A stretch of DNA of 8,437 nt, taken from NCBI GenBank assembly GCA_026986355.1, contig JALSOO010000044.1, positions 1-8,437 of the forward strand, read 5' to 3'. This document shows, one piece after another, positions 1 through 7,700 of the stretch (positions are counted from its first letter, which is position 1; each line of letters starts with the position of its first letter). Origin of the DNA: Campylobacteraceae bacterium (lineage in GTDB: Bacteria; Campylobacterota; Campylobacteria; Campylobacterales; Sulfurovaceae). Both the position numbers and the translations under genes were made by a program. The notes under the pieces were generated by a model. That model was given only the letters and a program-made list of their open reading frames with translations, was not told the origin of the DNA and searched no databases.

Positions 1-662
1 AAAAAGAGACAAAAAAAGAGACAAAACAAGATAAACCAGAAGTAAAAGCTCAACCTAAAAAAACTACACCTGCAAAACCAAAAGTAGAGACAACAATATC
101 TAAAAATATTGCCATAGAAGGAAATATTACAGGAACAGATACAATTACTGTAGAGGGAATGCTTACAGGAGATATAACTGTAAATAATGTAACTATTGGT
201 AGATATGGTTCCGTCAAAGGTACAATTACAGCTCAAAAAGTGATTGTTAGTGGAAAAGTAGATGGAACAATTACTTGTAATGATTTAGATATTATGCATA
301 ATGGATTTATTACCAATAAGATTCATGCCAATAAAGTAATGGTAAGTGGAGAGATAGAGGGAGATATTTTAGCTGAATCATCTATCAATATCACACCTAC
401 AGGAAAAGTAAAAACAGATGCACTAACATCGAAACGAATAACTGTAAATGGTACTGTTGAGGGTAAAGTATCTGCATCTGAACTCCTCTCTGTTGGTTCA
501 AATGGATTTGTAAATGGAGAGATTTCAGTTAAAAATATTAGAACTGAAGAGGGTGGACGTGTCATTGGTAGTATGGCAATGTATCAAGAGCCTGAACCAA
601 TAAAAAAGATTGAAAAAAAAGAGCCTGAGATGCTAGATGCTGTAATCGAAGAAGATAAATAA
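1..662 (+). CDS. bactofilin-family cytoskeletal protein, 5' end outside window
   Basis: Bactofilins polymerise without nucleotide into filaments that scaffold cell-shape and envelope enzymes; the Helicobacter pylori member CcmA acts with peptidoglycan hydrolases. About 219 residues are visible, read from base 3. The first ATG in frame is at 159, but the frame is open to the left edge and the bactofilin pattern already begins before that ATG (AIEGNITG, then TITVEG at about 112-158), so the true start lies upstream of the window. The first 35 or so visible residues form a Lys/Pro/Glu/Thr-rich linker. A right-handed beta-helix then follows, with recurring short G-x-[VI]-x-G turns (VEGMLTGDI, VSGKVDGTI, VSGEIEGDI, VNGTVEGKV). 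The C-terminal 35 residues are a charged tail rich in Glu and Lys. The helix is longer than the usual core of about 100 residues. The family assignment is strong; the cellular role is inferred. Confidence 0.88.
   Translation, partial: KETKKETKQDKPEVKAQPKKTTPAKPKVETTISKNIAIEGNITGTDTITVEGMLTGDITVNNVTIGRYGSVKGTITAQKVIVSGKVDGTITCNDLDIMHNGFITNKIHANKVMVSGEIEGDILAESSINITPTGKVKTDALTSKRITVNGTVEGKVSASELLSVGSNGFVNGEISVKNIRTEEGGRVIGSMAMYQEPEPIKKIEKKEPEMLDAVIEEDK
3..26 (+). repeat. two perfect 12-base tandem units within the bactofilin linker
   Basis: Bases 3-14 and 15-26 are identical (AAAGAGACAAAA) and in frame, each encoding Lys-Glu-Thr-Lys. The two bases before the first unit also fit the period, so more units may lie upstream of the window. 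A repeat of whole codons changes the linker length without breaking the frame. Confidence 0.7.
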
Positions 663-667
663 TAGTT

Positions 668-787
668 CTAATCGTGTTGGGAAGAGTTATCTTCCCAATA
701 TGGATTGGCTTTGTAACCACAACCACTTAGTAACAAAATAGATGCTATAATAACTACATGCAAACAGCTAATACAATAATTTCTCAT
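668..787 (-). CDS. small lipoprotein, LptM-like CGYKA motif
   Basis: A 39-codon gene starts at ATG 787-785 and stops at TAG 670-668 on the minus strand. It has a perfect GGAGG (800-796) eight bases before the start. The product begins MRNYC, has a hydrophobic stretch at residues 11-20 (VVIIASILLL) and a lipobox-like LSGC with the lipidated Cys at 23. The mature part would be only 17 residues, starting CGYKANPYW. This resembles the N-terminus of small envelope lipoproteins of the LptM/YifL type (CGLKGPLYF in Escherichia coli), which help assemble the LPS translocon; that similarity is from memory. The signal peptide carries one Arg and two extra Cys (5, 8), which is a little unusual. The gene overlaps the divergent DUF721-like gene by 30 bases and ends 5 bases from the bactofilin stop. 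A weak promoter may lie at TTGGAG (863-858), 18 bases, TATTAT (839-834). No homology search could be run, and chance remains possible. Confidence 0.66.
   Translation of the reverse strand: MRNYCISCLHVVIIASILLLSGCGYKANPYWEDNSSQHD
677..698. other. perfect 9-bp hairpin at the convergent gene ends
   Basis: TTGGGAAGA (677-685) and TCTTCCCAA (690-698) are perfectly complementary around the loop GTTA. Allowing G-U pairs the stem extends outward towards 672/703. It starts 15 bases after the bactofilin stop and lies within the last codons of the minus-strand lipoprotein gene. Neither side has a real T tract, so it is not a canonical intrinsic terminator. It could end or protect the 3' end of bactofilin mRNA, or act in both directions. 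Confidence 0.55.
743..751 (+). promoter_or_regulatory. extended -10 promoter of the DUF721-like/uvrC operon
   Basis: TGCTATAAT is a perfect extended -10 element (TGn-TATAAT, hexamer at 746-751). Transcription would be expected to begin around 757-759, that is, on the A of the ATG at 758, giving a leaderless mRNA. No convincing -35 box is present, which is common for sigma-70 promoters in this phylum. The element lies inside the signal-peptide codons of the antisense lipoprotein gene. Confidence 0.62.
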
Positions 788-1204
788 ATTCGTTCCCTCC
801 CTCAATTTAAAGTACTCAAGAAACACTACTGCTATAATAGATTTCTATCATCACTCTCTCCAAAATATCAAAAAGCAATCGCTTTTGTATATGTGCGAGA
901 TAGAACACTCTTTATAGCTCTATCTCACCCTGGATATAAAATGGAGCTAAATTATAAGAGAGTTTTCTTTAGAGATATATTAAATACCCTAACAGAGATA
1001 GATAAAAAGTGTGTAGCTCTAAAGGTAGACAAAGTAGTGATTTTTAACTCTAAATTTATTTCAATTTTAAAAGATAAAAAACCAACTCCTACTGTTCCAT
1101 ATTATAGAGAAAAATCTTCTGCAACTTTCCAAATCAAAAGTAGTGACCAAGAGATAGTTCAAAGTTTTGAAAAAATACGAAAATCAATAAAGAGACTCAT
1201 CTAA
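758..1204 (+). CDS. DUF721/DciA-like small protein upstream of uvrC
   Basis: The product has 148 residues and no signal peptide. Its first 75 residues resemble the small basic DUF721 proteins found in Campylobacterota. A helical start (IISHIRSLPQFKVLKK) is followed by LSPKYQKAIAFVYV, a beta strand (RTLFIALSH) and a basic helix (MELNYKRVFFRDIL). DciA, the best known DUF721 protein, helps load the replicative helicase; whether this protein does so is uncertain. The C-terminal half is Lys/Ser-rich and not recognised. ATG 758 is chosen because the conserved N-terminal segment begins there and the next in-frame Met is at residue 62. It has no Shine-Dalgarno, fitting a leaderless transcript. The stop overlaps the uvrC start by one base, so translation is probably coupled. 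A hypothetical gene beside uvrC is, from memory, also present in Helicobacter and Campylobacter. Confidence 0.75.
   Translation: MQTANTIISHIRSLPQFKVLKKHYCYNRFLSSLSPKYQKAIAFVYVRDRTLFIALSHPGYKMELNYKRVFFRDILNTLTEIDKKCVALKVDKVVIFNSKFISILKDKKPTPTVPYYREKSSATFQIKSSDQEIVQSFEKIRKSIKRLI
796..800 (-). promoter_or_regulatory. Shine-Dalgarno GGAGG of the minus-strand lipoprotein gene
   Basis: Read on the minus strand, GGAGG is followed by eight bases and ATG. It decides the start at 787 rather than the downstream in-frame TTG at 763-761, which has no such site. The same bases encode the Ser-Leu-Pro of the DUF721-like protein on the other strand, so its presence could be coincidental. Confidence 0.55.
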
Positions 1205-3009
1205 TGTACTCTAAAATACTCCAAACCATACAACAGCTACCAGACCAATCAGGAGTATATAAATACATTGATAAAAATAATAGACTCCTCTATATAGGCA
1301 AAGCTAAAAACTTAAAAAATCGTATCAAGAGTTATTGGAGATTTACTCCTAATTTTCATCCTAATCCTACATTGAATATGCGTATAACTACAATGTTGTC
1401 AAACGCTACGAATTTGGAATATATAGTAGTTGATAGTGAAGAAGATGCACTTATTTTAGAGAACTCTCTCATCAAACAGCTAAATCCAAAGTATAATATA
1501 CTATTGAGAGATGACAAAACCTATCCCTATATCTATATAGACCAAACCCAAGATTTTCCACGATTTGAGATAACACGTAGAGTCGTTAAAGGTAAAAATA
1601 TTATCTATTATGGTCCATTTCCAAATGGAGCAAAAAGTCTATTGGATACTCTTTATGAAATTTTTCCTTTGGTTCAAAAAAAATCATGTCCAAAAGGGAA
1701 AAAAGCGTGTCTATTTTATCAGATTGGAAAATGTCTTGCACCCTGTGAAGAGAAAATAACAAAAGATGACTATTTCAAGATAGTTCAAGAGGCAAAAGAG
1801 GCTATAAGTAAACGAACTATTTTAATTAAACTACTTCATACAAGAATGATAAAATTAGCTAGAGATGAACGATTTGAAGAGGCAGGAAAAGTACGAGATA
1901 GTATAAAAACTATTGAAGCATTAACTATAGGGTCTACTCTTGATTTACTATCAAAAGAGGATATAGATATTTTTGCTATTGTTAATGGAGAGATAAAAGG
2001 GGTTATTATCAAACTTTTTATGCGTTCTGGTAAGATTATATCCTCCTCTTTCTCTACCTTTAGAGCTTCAACCCTATTTGATAGTGATGAAGCGTACAGA
2101 CAAGCCCTATTAAATTTTTATACAGATGAAGTACCTCAAATTGCACAAACTATTTTGGTAGTAGATGAGTTTGAGAGTAGAGAGGAGTTGTCTAAACTTC
2201 TAAGTAGACGATTCTCTAAAAAAGTTACTATTTCTAAACCTAAAAAAGGGACAAAACTAAAGCTTATCAATCTTGCGTTGAACAATGCTCATGAAATTTT
2301 AAAAAAGAGTTCTGCTCAAATAGAAGAGATAGAGGAAAACGTAGCTAAACTTTTTGAGCTAGAAGCAATCCCTTATAGAGTAGAGAGCTTTGATAACTCA
2401 CATATGATGGGTAGAGCCACCGTAGGAGCAATGGTTGTATGGAGTGAAGGAAAATGGCTAAAAAAGGATTATAGACGCTATCAACTAGAAGCAAAAGATG
2501 AGTATGGACAGATGAGAGAGATACTCACAAGAAGGATTGATAGTTTTAGTAAAAATCCTAAACCTAATCTCTGGATTTTAGATGGAGGAGAGACCCTACG
2601 AAGATTGGCTATTAAAATTCTAAATGACTCAAATATAGATTTAGATGTTATTGCTATTGCCAAAGAGAAGCTAGATACCAAAGCCCATAGAGCAAAAGGT
2701 TCGGCAAAAGATATTATCTATACGAAAAATTCTATTTTTGAACTGAAACCAACAGACAAGCGACTCCAATGGGTTCAGAGACAACGTGATGAAGCTCACC
2801 GTTTTGCTATTGCATACCATCAAAGCAAAAAACGAAAAGAGGATTTAGAAAACTATCTTTTAGAAAAAAAAGGCATCGGTTTAGCCACTGTAAAAAAGCT
2901 AATAAACTACTTTGGTACATTTCAAGCGATAGAAAATGCAACTTTTCAAGAAATTTCAGTAGCGAGTAGTGAAAAAGTTGCTAAAATACTAAAAAACATA
3001 AACTGTTAA
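1204..3009 (+). CDS. uvrC: excinuclease ABC subunit C
   Basis: UvrC makes both incisions around bulky DNA lesions after UvrA and UvrB have located and loaded onto the damage. At 601 residues it is a normal full length. The GIY-YIG nuclease occupies about residues 14-95 (GVY at 17-19, YIG at 30-32, Arg40, Glu86) and makes the 3' cut. Four cysteines at 162, 169, 177 and 181 match the cluster reported to bind iron-sulfur in Escherichia coli UvrC; the last two gaps match, while the first is shorter. A UVR motif for UvrB contact lies at about 206-240. The RNase H-like domain for the 5' cut has Asp397 (SFDNSH), Asp460 (WILDGG) and His532 (DEAHRF) as the likely catalytic triad. Helix-hairpin-helix DNA-binding motifs lie at about 553-585. 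The ATG shares its A with the upstream stop (TAATG). No clear terminator follows. Confidence 0.97.
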   Translation: MYSKILQTIQQLPDQSGVYKYIDKNNRLLYIGKAKNLKNRIKSYWRFTPNFHPNPTLNMRITTMLSNATNLEYIVVDSEEDALILENSLIKQLNPKYNILLRDDKTYPYIYIDQTQDFPRFEITRRVVKGKNIIYYGPFPNGAKSLLDTLYEIFPLVQKKSCPKGKKACLFYQIGKCLAPCEEKITKDDYFKIVQEAKEAISKRTILIKLLHTRMIKLARDERFEEAGKVRDSIKTIEALTIGSTLDLLSKEDIDIFAIVNGEIKGVIIKLFMRSGKIISSSFSTFRASTLFDSDEAYRQALLNFYTDEVPQIAQTILVVDEFESREELSKLLSRRFSKKVTISKPKKGTKLKLINLALNNAHEILKKSSAQIEEIEENVAKLFELEAIPYRVESFDNSHMMGRATVGAMVVWSEGKWLKKDYRRYQLEAKDEYGQMREILTRRIDSFSKNPKPNLWILDGGETLRRLAIKILNDSNIDLDVIAIAKEKLDTKAHRAKGSAKDIIYTKNSIFELKPTDKRLQWVQRQRDEAHRFAIAYHQSKKRKEDLENYLLEKKGIGLATVKKLINYFGTFQAIENATFQEISVASSEKVAKILKNINC

Positions 3010-3126
3010 ATAATAATCTTATATAATAACAACTGAACACTATATATTATTTAATACAATTTAAAACTTGTTAGTTTATTTTAATTTAAATAAATAAGAT
3101 TTTTTTAATATAAGTCTTAGTTTTTT

Positions 3127-3132
3127 TATAAT
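3127..3132 (+). promoter_or_regulatory. TATAAT -10 box of the signalling operon
   Basis: TATAAT is placed about 42 bases before the GTG start, predicting a transcript start near 3139 and a leader of about 35 bases. There is no -35 box; instead T-rich runs recur upstream (3075-3087, 3100-3106, 3121-3127), a pattern known for Campylobacter sigma-70 promoters. It separates the four signalling genes from the uvrC operon. The rest of the 3010-3126 gap is AT-rich with no gene that I can support. Confidence 0.65.
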
Positions 3133-3163
3133 AAAGTTATCAATACGGTTAAGACCAAATAAA

Positions 3164-3169
3164 AAGGAG
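3164..3169 (+). promoter_or_regulatory. Shine-Dalgarno AAGGAG selecting the GTG start
   Basis: AAGGAG is four bases from GTG 3174. An ATG at 3172-3174 overlaps the GTG, is only two bases from the site, and its frame stops after seven codons, so GTG must be the functional start of the PAS gene. The spacing is short, which may keep translation modest. Confidence 0.6.
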
Positions 3170-3173
3170 TGAT

Positions 3174-3581
3174 GTGCATCGACCAATACCACTAGATGTA
3201 GAGTATACCTTTACAAAAAATCTAATATATGAAGTTGATTTAAGAGGTATTATTACCTATGCCAATAAAAACTTCTGTGAAGTAACAGGATATAGAAAAT
3301 CAGAATTAATCGGGAAAAATCACTCTATTTTTAAGCACCCAGATGTACCTGATGAGATATATAATGAGCTTTGGTCAACTAAAAAAAAATTAAAACAGTG
3401 GTTCTCTACCTTGAAAAATATGCGTAGAGATGGAATGTATTTTTGGTCAGATATTCACTGCACACTAAAATATGACCGTAATTCTAATATAGTAGGATTT
3501 ATTGTTGTACATAAACCAACATCCCGACTAAACAGAGAAGAAGAGAGTGAGAGATACGCTCACTATAATAAAAACCATTAA
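3174..3581 (+). CDS. Aer-like PAS domain protein
   Basis: A 135-residue cytoplasmic protein that is essentially a single PAS domain (about residues 12-118) with no output domain or membrane segment. It follows the PAS domain of the aerotaxis receptor Aer along its length: GIITYANKNFCEVTGY, ELIGK, FKHPDVP, LWSTKKK, YFWSDI and a final IVVHKPTS strand. Aer binds FAD and senses redox state. The Aer Arg-His-Pro-Asp flavin motif reads Lys54-His55-Pro56-Asp57 here, so flavin binding is plausible but unproven. Stand-alone PAS proteins of this type (CetB, CetC) work with a separate membrane partner in Campylobacter energy taxis. Here the neighbours are an Hpt protein and a hybrid kinase, so it may feed a redox signal into that relay. 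The start is GTG. The gene is first in the operon, 17 bases before the next. Confidence 0.87.
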   Translation: MHRPIPLDVEYTFTKNLIYEVDLRGIITYANKNFCEVTGYRKSELIGKNHSIFKHPDVPDEIYNELWSTKKKLKQWFSTLKNMRRDGMYFWSDIHCTLKYDRNSNIVGFIVVHKPTSRLNREEESERYAHYNKNH

Positions 3582-3598
3582 AAAAGGAGTTATAAACT

Positions 3599-4729
3599 AT
3601 GTATTATGGATACAATGAAACAGAAGAGATGATAGTAGCAGACCAAGAGTTTATTAAGCTTTTAGGCTATAAAAATTTTAATGAACTTATTAAAAATAGT
3701 GTTATTGAAACAATTACATTTAAAAAAAATAGAATATATATAGAGAAGAATAGTCAATATATAAGTGCAGATTTTAAAAAAAGAGAGATGTTAGGAGCTT
3801 TTGGTAAATTCTATCTTGTAGAACTAAATGATATATCTTTTCAAACAACAAAAGAGTTAAAACCAAACTATAAAGCTATCTATTTAGATGTGGATAAAAT
3901 ATCTAAAGAGATTGGATTATCTGTTGAAGATTACAAACTCTATCTTGATAGTTTTATAGACCAATCAATTATTGATGAGAAACGTCTAATAGAAGGAAAT
4001 GATAAAGTTATTAAAAACTTATCCAATCTTGCCTTGACACTAAAGATACCACATATCAATATATTACTTTTAAAAATAAAAAAACTTTCACCCTCCCAAC
4101 GTATGCCACTTATTGATGAGTACTACACAAAATTGGCTCTACTTACATTAGAAAAACCTGAAGATGAAAATATTGATGATTTATTCTTAGAAGAGAGTTT
4201 AAAAGAAGAGAATAGAGAAGAGATTTTAAATGAACAGTTTAGTGATTTAATCAATAAAACAGCACCAGCAAAATCCCAAGGAAAAGAGGAGCTACTAGAC
4301 GATGATTTTGAAGATTTTATAAAAGAGGTTCATACTCCAACAACAGTTAAACCCCAAAATAATATACAAGAGATAGAACTTGATAAAATATCTGCTTTGC
4401 CAATATCTTATAATCCACAAACAGCTGCTGATGAACTAAATCTACCTGTTGAGCTTATAGAAGAGTTTGTTGATGATTTTATAGAACAAGCACGTCAAGA
4501 TATTGACCACCTTTTGACCTCTTATTACCAAAAAGATATGGATAATATCCACGAATTAGGACATAAACTCAAAGGTGCAGCAAGTAACTTGCGTATCAAT
4601 GAATTAGCAGATATTTTAGAAGAGATACAGTTTTGTACAGAACACTCAAAATTAGCAGAACTCTTTATAAAATATTGGGGTCATTTCTTATCATTAGAAG
4701 ATTATATGAAACAACTTGATAGAAAATAG
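3599..4729 (+). CDS. Hpt phosphotransfer protein with a second, decayed Hpt domain
   Basis: A 376-residue soluble protein. The C-terminal domain (about 265-376) is a histidine phosphotransfer domain with the acceptor His322 in LGHKLKGAASNL; it would take phosphate from a receiver Asp and pass it on. An earlier stretch (about 93-185) repeats its pattern: EIGLSVEDYKLYLDSFIDQ at 104-122 corresponds to ELNLPVELIEEFVDDFIEQ at 279-297. In this first copy the acceptor position is Leu146 (LALTLKI), so it cannot be phosphorylated. The first 80 residues look like a short degenerate PAS fold (ADQEFIKLLGY, and FYLVELNDIS at 71-80). An acidic linker (about 185-262) joins the two halves. AAGGAG stands nine bases before the ATG. 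The hybrid kinase that follows is the obvious partner; that pairing is inferred from position. Confidence 0.87.
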   Translation: MYYGYNETEEMIVADQEFIKLLGYKNFNELIKNSVIETITFKKNRIYIEKNSQYISADFKKREMLGAFGKFYLVELNDISFQTTKELKPNYKAIYLDVDKISKEIGLSVEDYKLYLDSFIDQSIIDEKRLIEGNDKVIKNLSNLALTLKIPHINILLLKIKKLSPSQRMPLIDEYYTKLALLTLEKPEDENIDDLFLEESLKEENREEILNEQFSDLINKTAPAKSQGKEELLDDDFEDFIKEVHTPTTVKPQNNIQEIELDKISALPISYNPQTAADELNLPVELIEEFVDDFIEQARQDIDHLLTSYYQKDMDNIHELGHKLKGAASNLRINELADILEEIQFCTEHSKLAELFIKYWGHFLSLEDYMKQLDRK

Positions 4730-4740
4730 GAGGAATATAG

Positions 4741-7700
4741 ATGCAACTTTACAACAGAATTAAACTTATCAGTACTCTACCTCTTATATTGCTTTTTTTA
4801 ATATCAAGTTATTTTATCTATAACTCCTATATAAATATCCAAAAGAGTACAAAACTAGAAGATAGATTTCCGATAAACAGTGAACTAAATAGAGTTATAG
4901 CAGGTATTACCAAAGAGAGAGGTCTATCAGCCATTGCTATTGCTACAAAACATAGAGATGACCTTTTATTAACCAAACAGATAAATAGCAATAATATTAT
5001 CATAAATAATATAAATACAGCTCTATCACAACAAGAGATTGACTCTTTATCTAATAAACTATCTACTCTTCGTAAACAAATAAATGAGAAAAAAATCAGC
5101 TTTAGAGAAGCTTTTCATGATGGATACAATGATACGATATTAAAGAGATTAGAAAATAGATTGATACATTACAATATTAATCTCAACAGTGATATTGAAG
5201 CACTACAAGATGCTCTCCTTCAACTACGTTCTGATATTTATAATAATGCCTTACAAAGAGACTATTTAAGCTATTTTATAGCAGGTAGAAAACCTTTAAA
5301 TAGCTTGGAATTATCGTTTTTAAACAGTATACAAAATCAATTAAATACCTTTCAAAAAGAGCAAATCAAAGATAACCTACTCAAAGAGGATTTAGAAGTT
5401 TATATAAATCAACCAAAAGTTAAAAAAGCATTTAAAAAAGTTAAAGATGATTATATAGAAGTTCAACAGCACTTACACAATGGTAAATTTACACTCTCGT
5501 ACAAGAGATGGTTTAATGATAGCAATGATAAACTAGATTACCTTTATGAGTTACAAAATAGACTTAAAATAAGACTACAAGATAAAATTGGAGAGTATAA
5601 GAAAGTACAATATATCATATTAGCAATTGCAACTTTTATTATCCTACTTACCCTTATTTTAGCAGTTATTGGGATAATAACACGAAATGAACTTAGTAGT
5701 AATATGAAAGATTTAGAAGAGATTCTAAAAAATGCTGTTAAAGAGGCTGATTCAACATTTGAAGATAGAGATAAATCTGCGATAAAAAATATTAATCTAC
5801 ATACGAGTAAAGGTATGAGAGAGGCATATAGATTTATTGAACTACTTATTGAAAATGCAAAATCAGATAAGATAGAAGCACTAGAAGCAAATGAATCAAA
5901 ATCTCTATTTTTAGCAAATATGTCTCATGAAATACGAACCCCTCTTAATGGAATTGTAGGGTTTACAGAACTTCTAAAAAGTACTGAACTTGATAGTGAA
6001 CAGATAGAATTTACTAATATAATTGAGAAGAGTTCAGAAAATCTACTAGCAATTATTAACAATATTTTGGACCTTTCCAAGATAGAGAGCAATAAAACAG
6101 AACTTGATATGATTATATTTGACCCTATTATTGAGTTTGAAAATGCAGTAGAGACCTACGGTGTTCGAGCTTCAGAAAAAAATATTGAGTTAAATTTCTT
6201 TTTAGACCCTGCTATCAATAAAAAACTCTTAGGAGATGCTGTAAAGATAAAAGAGGTTATTATTAATCTATTGAGTAATGCTATCAAGTTTACTGACCTT
6301 GGTGGTAAAATATCCGTAGAGATTAAACAGCTCTCTTCGATAGAGAATCAAACGGAAATATCCTTCTCTATACAAGATAATGGTGTAGGAATGACAAAAG
6401 AGCAACAACTTAATGTATTCAATGCCTTTACACAAGCTGATGTATCTATTACGAGGAAATATGGTGGTACAGGATTGGGACTTACTATCTCGACCAAATT
6501 CTTAGAACTTATGGGTTCTAAACTAGAGTTAGAGAGTCAAAAAGAGAAAGGAAGTCGTTTCTTCTTTAATATAACCTTTGAAGAGGTTCTTGAAAGTACA
6601 ATACTAGGAACAACTAAAGAGTTTCAAGATATAGAAGTTTGTAAATTTAAATATGATATACCGATACAACAAGATATATATCTATCAAAATATTTAGCTT
6701 TTTATAATATAAAAATCATCTCATTTGCTACACCTTCTGATTTAAAAAAATGTAATGAAAACAGTGAAATAAAAAGTATTTGGCTAGATATTGATGATTC
6801 TAATGAAGATATTATCAAGACTATTCGTAAATTAAAATCAAATAAACTTATATTACTCTCAAGTTTCTCAAATAGGAATAAAATAGACTCCCTCAATATG
6901 AATGTGGCACAAGTATTATATAAACCTATCACTCCTAGCAAAATTGTTCAAGGGCTACATGCAATTACTCCAAAAGATAAAAATAGTAAAAAAAATAAAG
7001 TTAAAACACAAGAGTTTCCATTTCAAAATATACAATTTGAAGGTAATATATTAGTTGCAGAAGATAACTTTATCAATCAGAAATTAATTAAACAGATTCT
7101 TCTTAGATATGGAGTATCAGTTGAACTTGCCAATAATGGACTTGAAGCCTTTGAAAAATTTAAAGACCAAAAGTATGATTTAATTTTGATGGATATACAG
7201 ATGCCTGTAATGGACGGTATTGAAGCAACACATGAAATTGTAAATTATGAGGTAGAAGAGCAGTTAGCCCACACCCCTATTATTGCATTAACAGCCAATG
7301 CTCTTAGTGGAGACCGTGAACGATTTATATCTGAAGGACTTGATGAGTATATTGCTAAACCGATAGAGACTAATGAATTACTATTTATTTTAAAGAAATT
7401 TTTACAACCCCAAAACAGTCAAGAAGAAGAGAAAGAGAACGAAATAAAAGAGATAAATGAGAATAAACAAGAGAACTCTACTAAAAAAATGATAACTCTT
7501 GATTTATTACAAAATGAAAATATAGATACTATTAAAAATATAATTATGGAAGAAGAGATAGAAGAGAAGATAATTCTTATTGCAAAAAAGAATCCTTTGG
7601 AGTCACAGATACTATCTAAAGTAATAGACAATATGGGATACAGCATAGAAATTGTACAACCTATAGAAAAACTAGAGTCTCTTATACAAGATAGTAAATA

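Noticed and set aside
323..565. 80-codon open frame on the minus strand within bactofilin
   Set aside because: Lies wholly inside a well-supported gene, has no recognisable family pattern, and reflects the repeat structure of the sense strand.
700..741. 13-codon plus-strand frame (MDWLCNHNHLVTK) after the bactofilin hairpin
   Set aside because: No ribosome site, and the bases are better explained as the reverse of the lipoprotein codons.
2481..2681. 66-codon open frame on the minus strand within uvrC
   Set aside because: Opposite the conserved nuclease domain, with no protein-like features beyond chance hydrophobic runs.
3006..3054. 10-base inverted repeat TTAAATAATA / TATTATTTAA with a 29-base loop after uvrC
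   Set aside because: Entirely A/T, long loop and low stability; such matches are expected by chance in this composition, and no T tract follows directly.
3143..3152. ATACGGTTAA in the signalling leader, also found near 8418 in the response regulator gene
   Set aside because: The second copy is within coding sequence; two 10-base matches are weak evidence for a shared site.
4900..4930. Calling the kinase a nitrate sensor from its NIT-like domain
   Set aside because: NIT-type domains differ in ligand, and no nitrate or nitrite metabolism gene is in the window to support it.
6905..6910. TGGCAC resembling half of a sigma-54 promoter (another at 8370-8375)
   Set aside because: Both are within coding sequence and neither has the TTGC half at the required distance.
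6702..6941. Minus-strand open frame inside the hybrid kinase; a similar one lies at 7419-7646
   Set aside because: Both mirror AT-rich coding sequence and give low-complexity Ile/Ser/Phe peptides.
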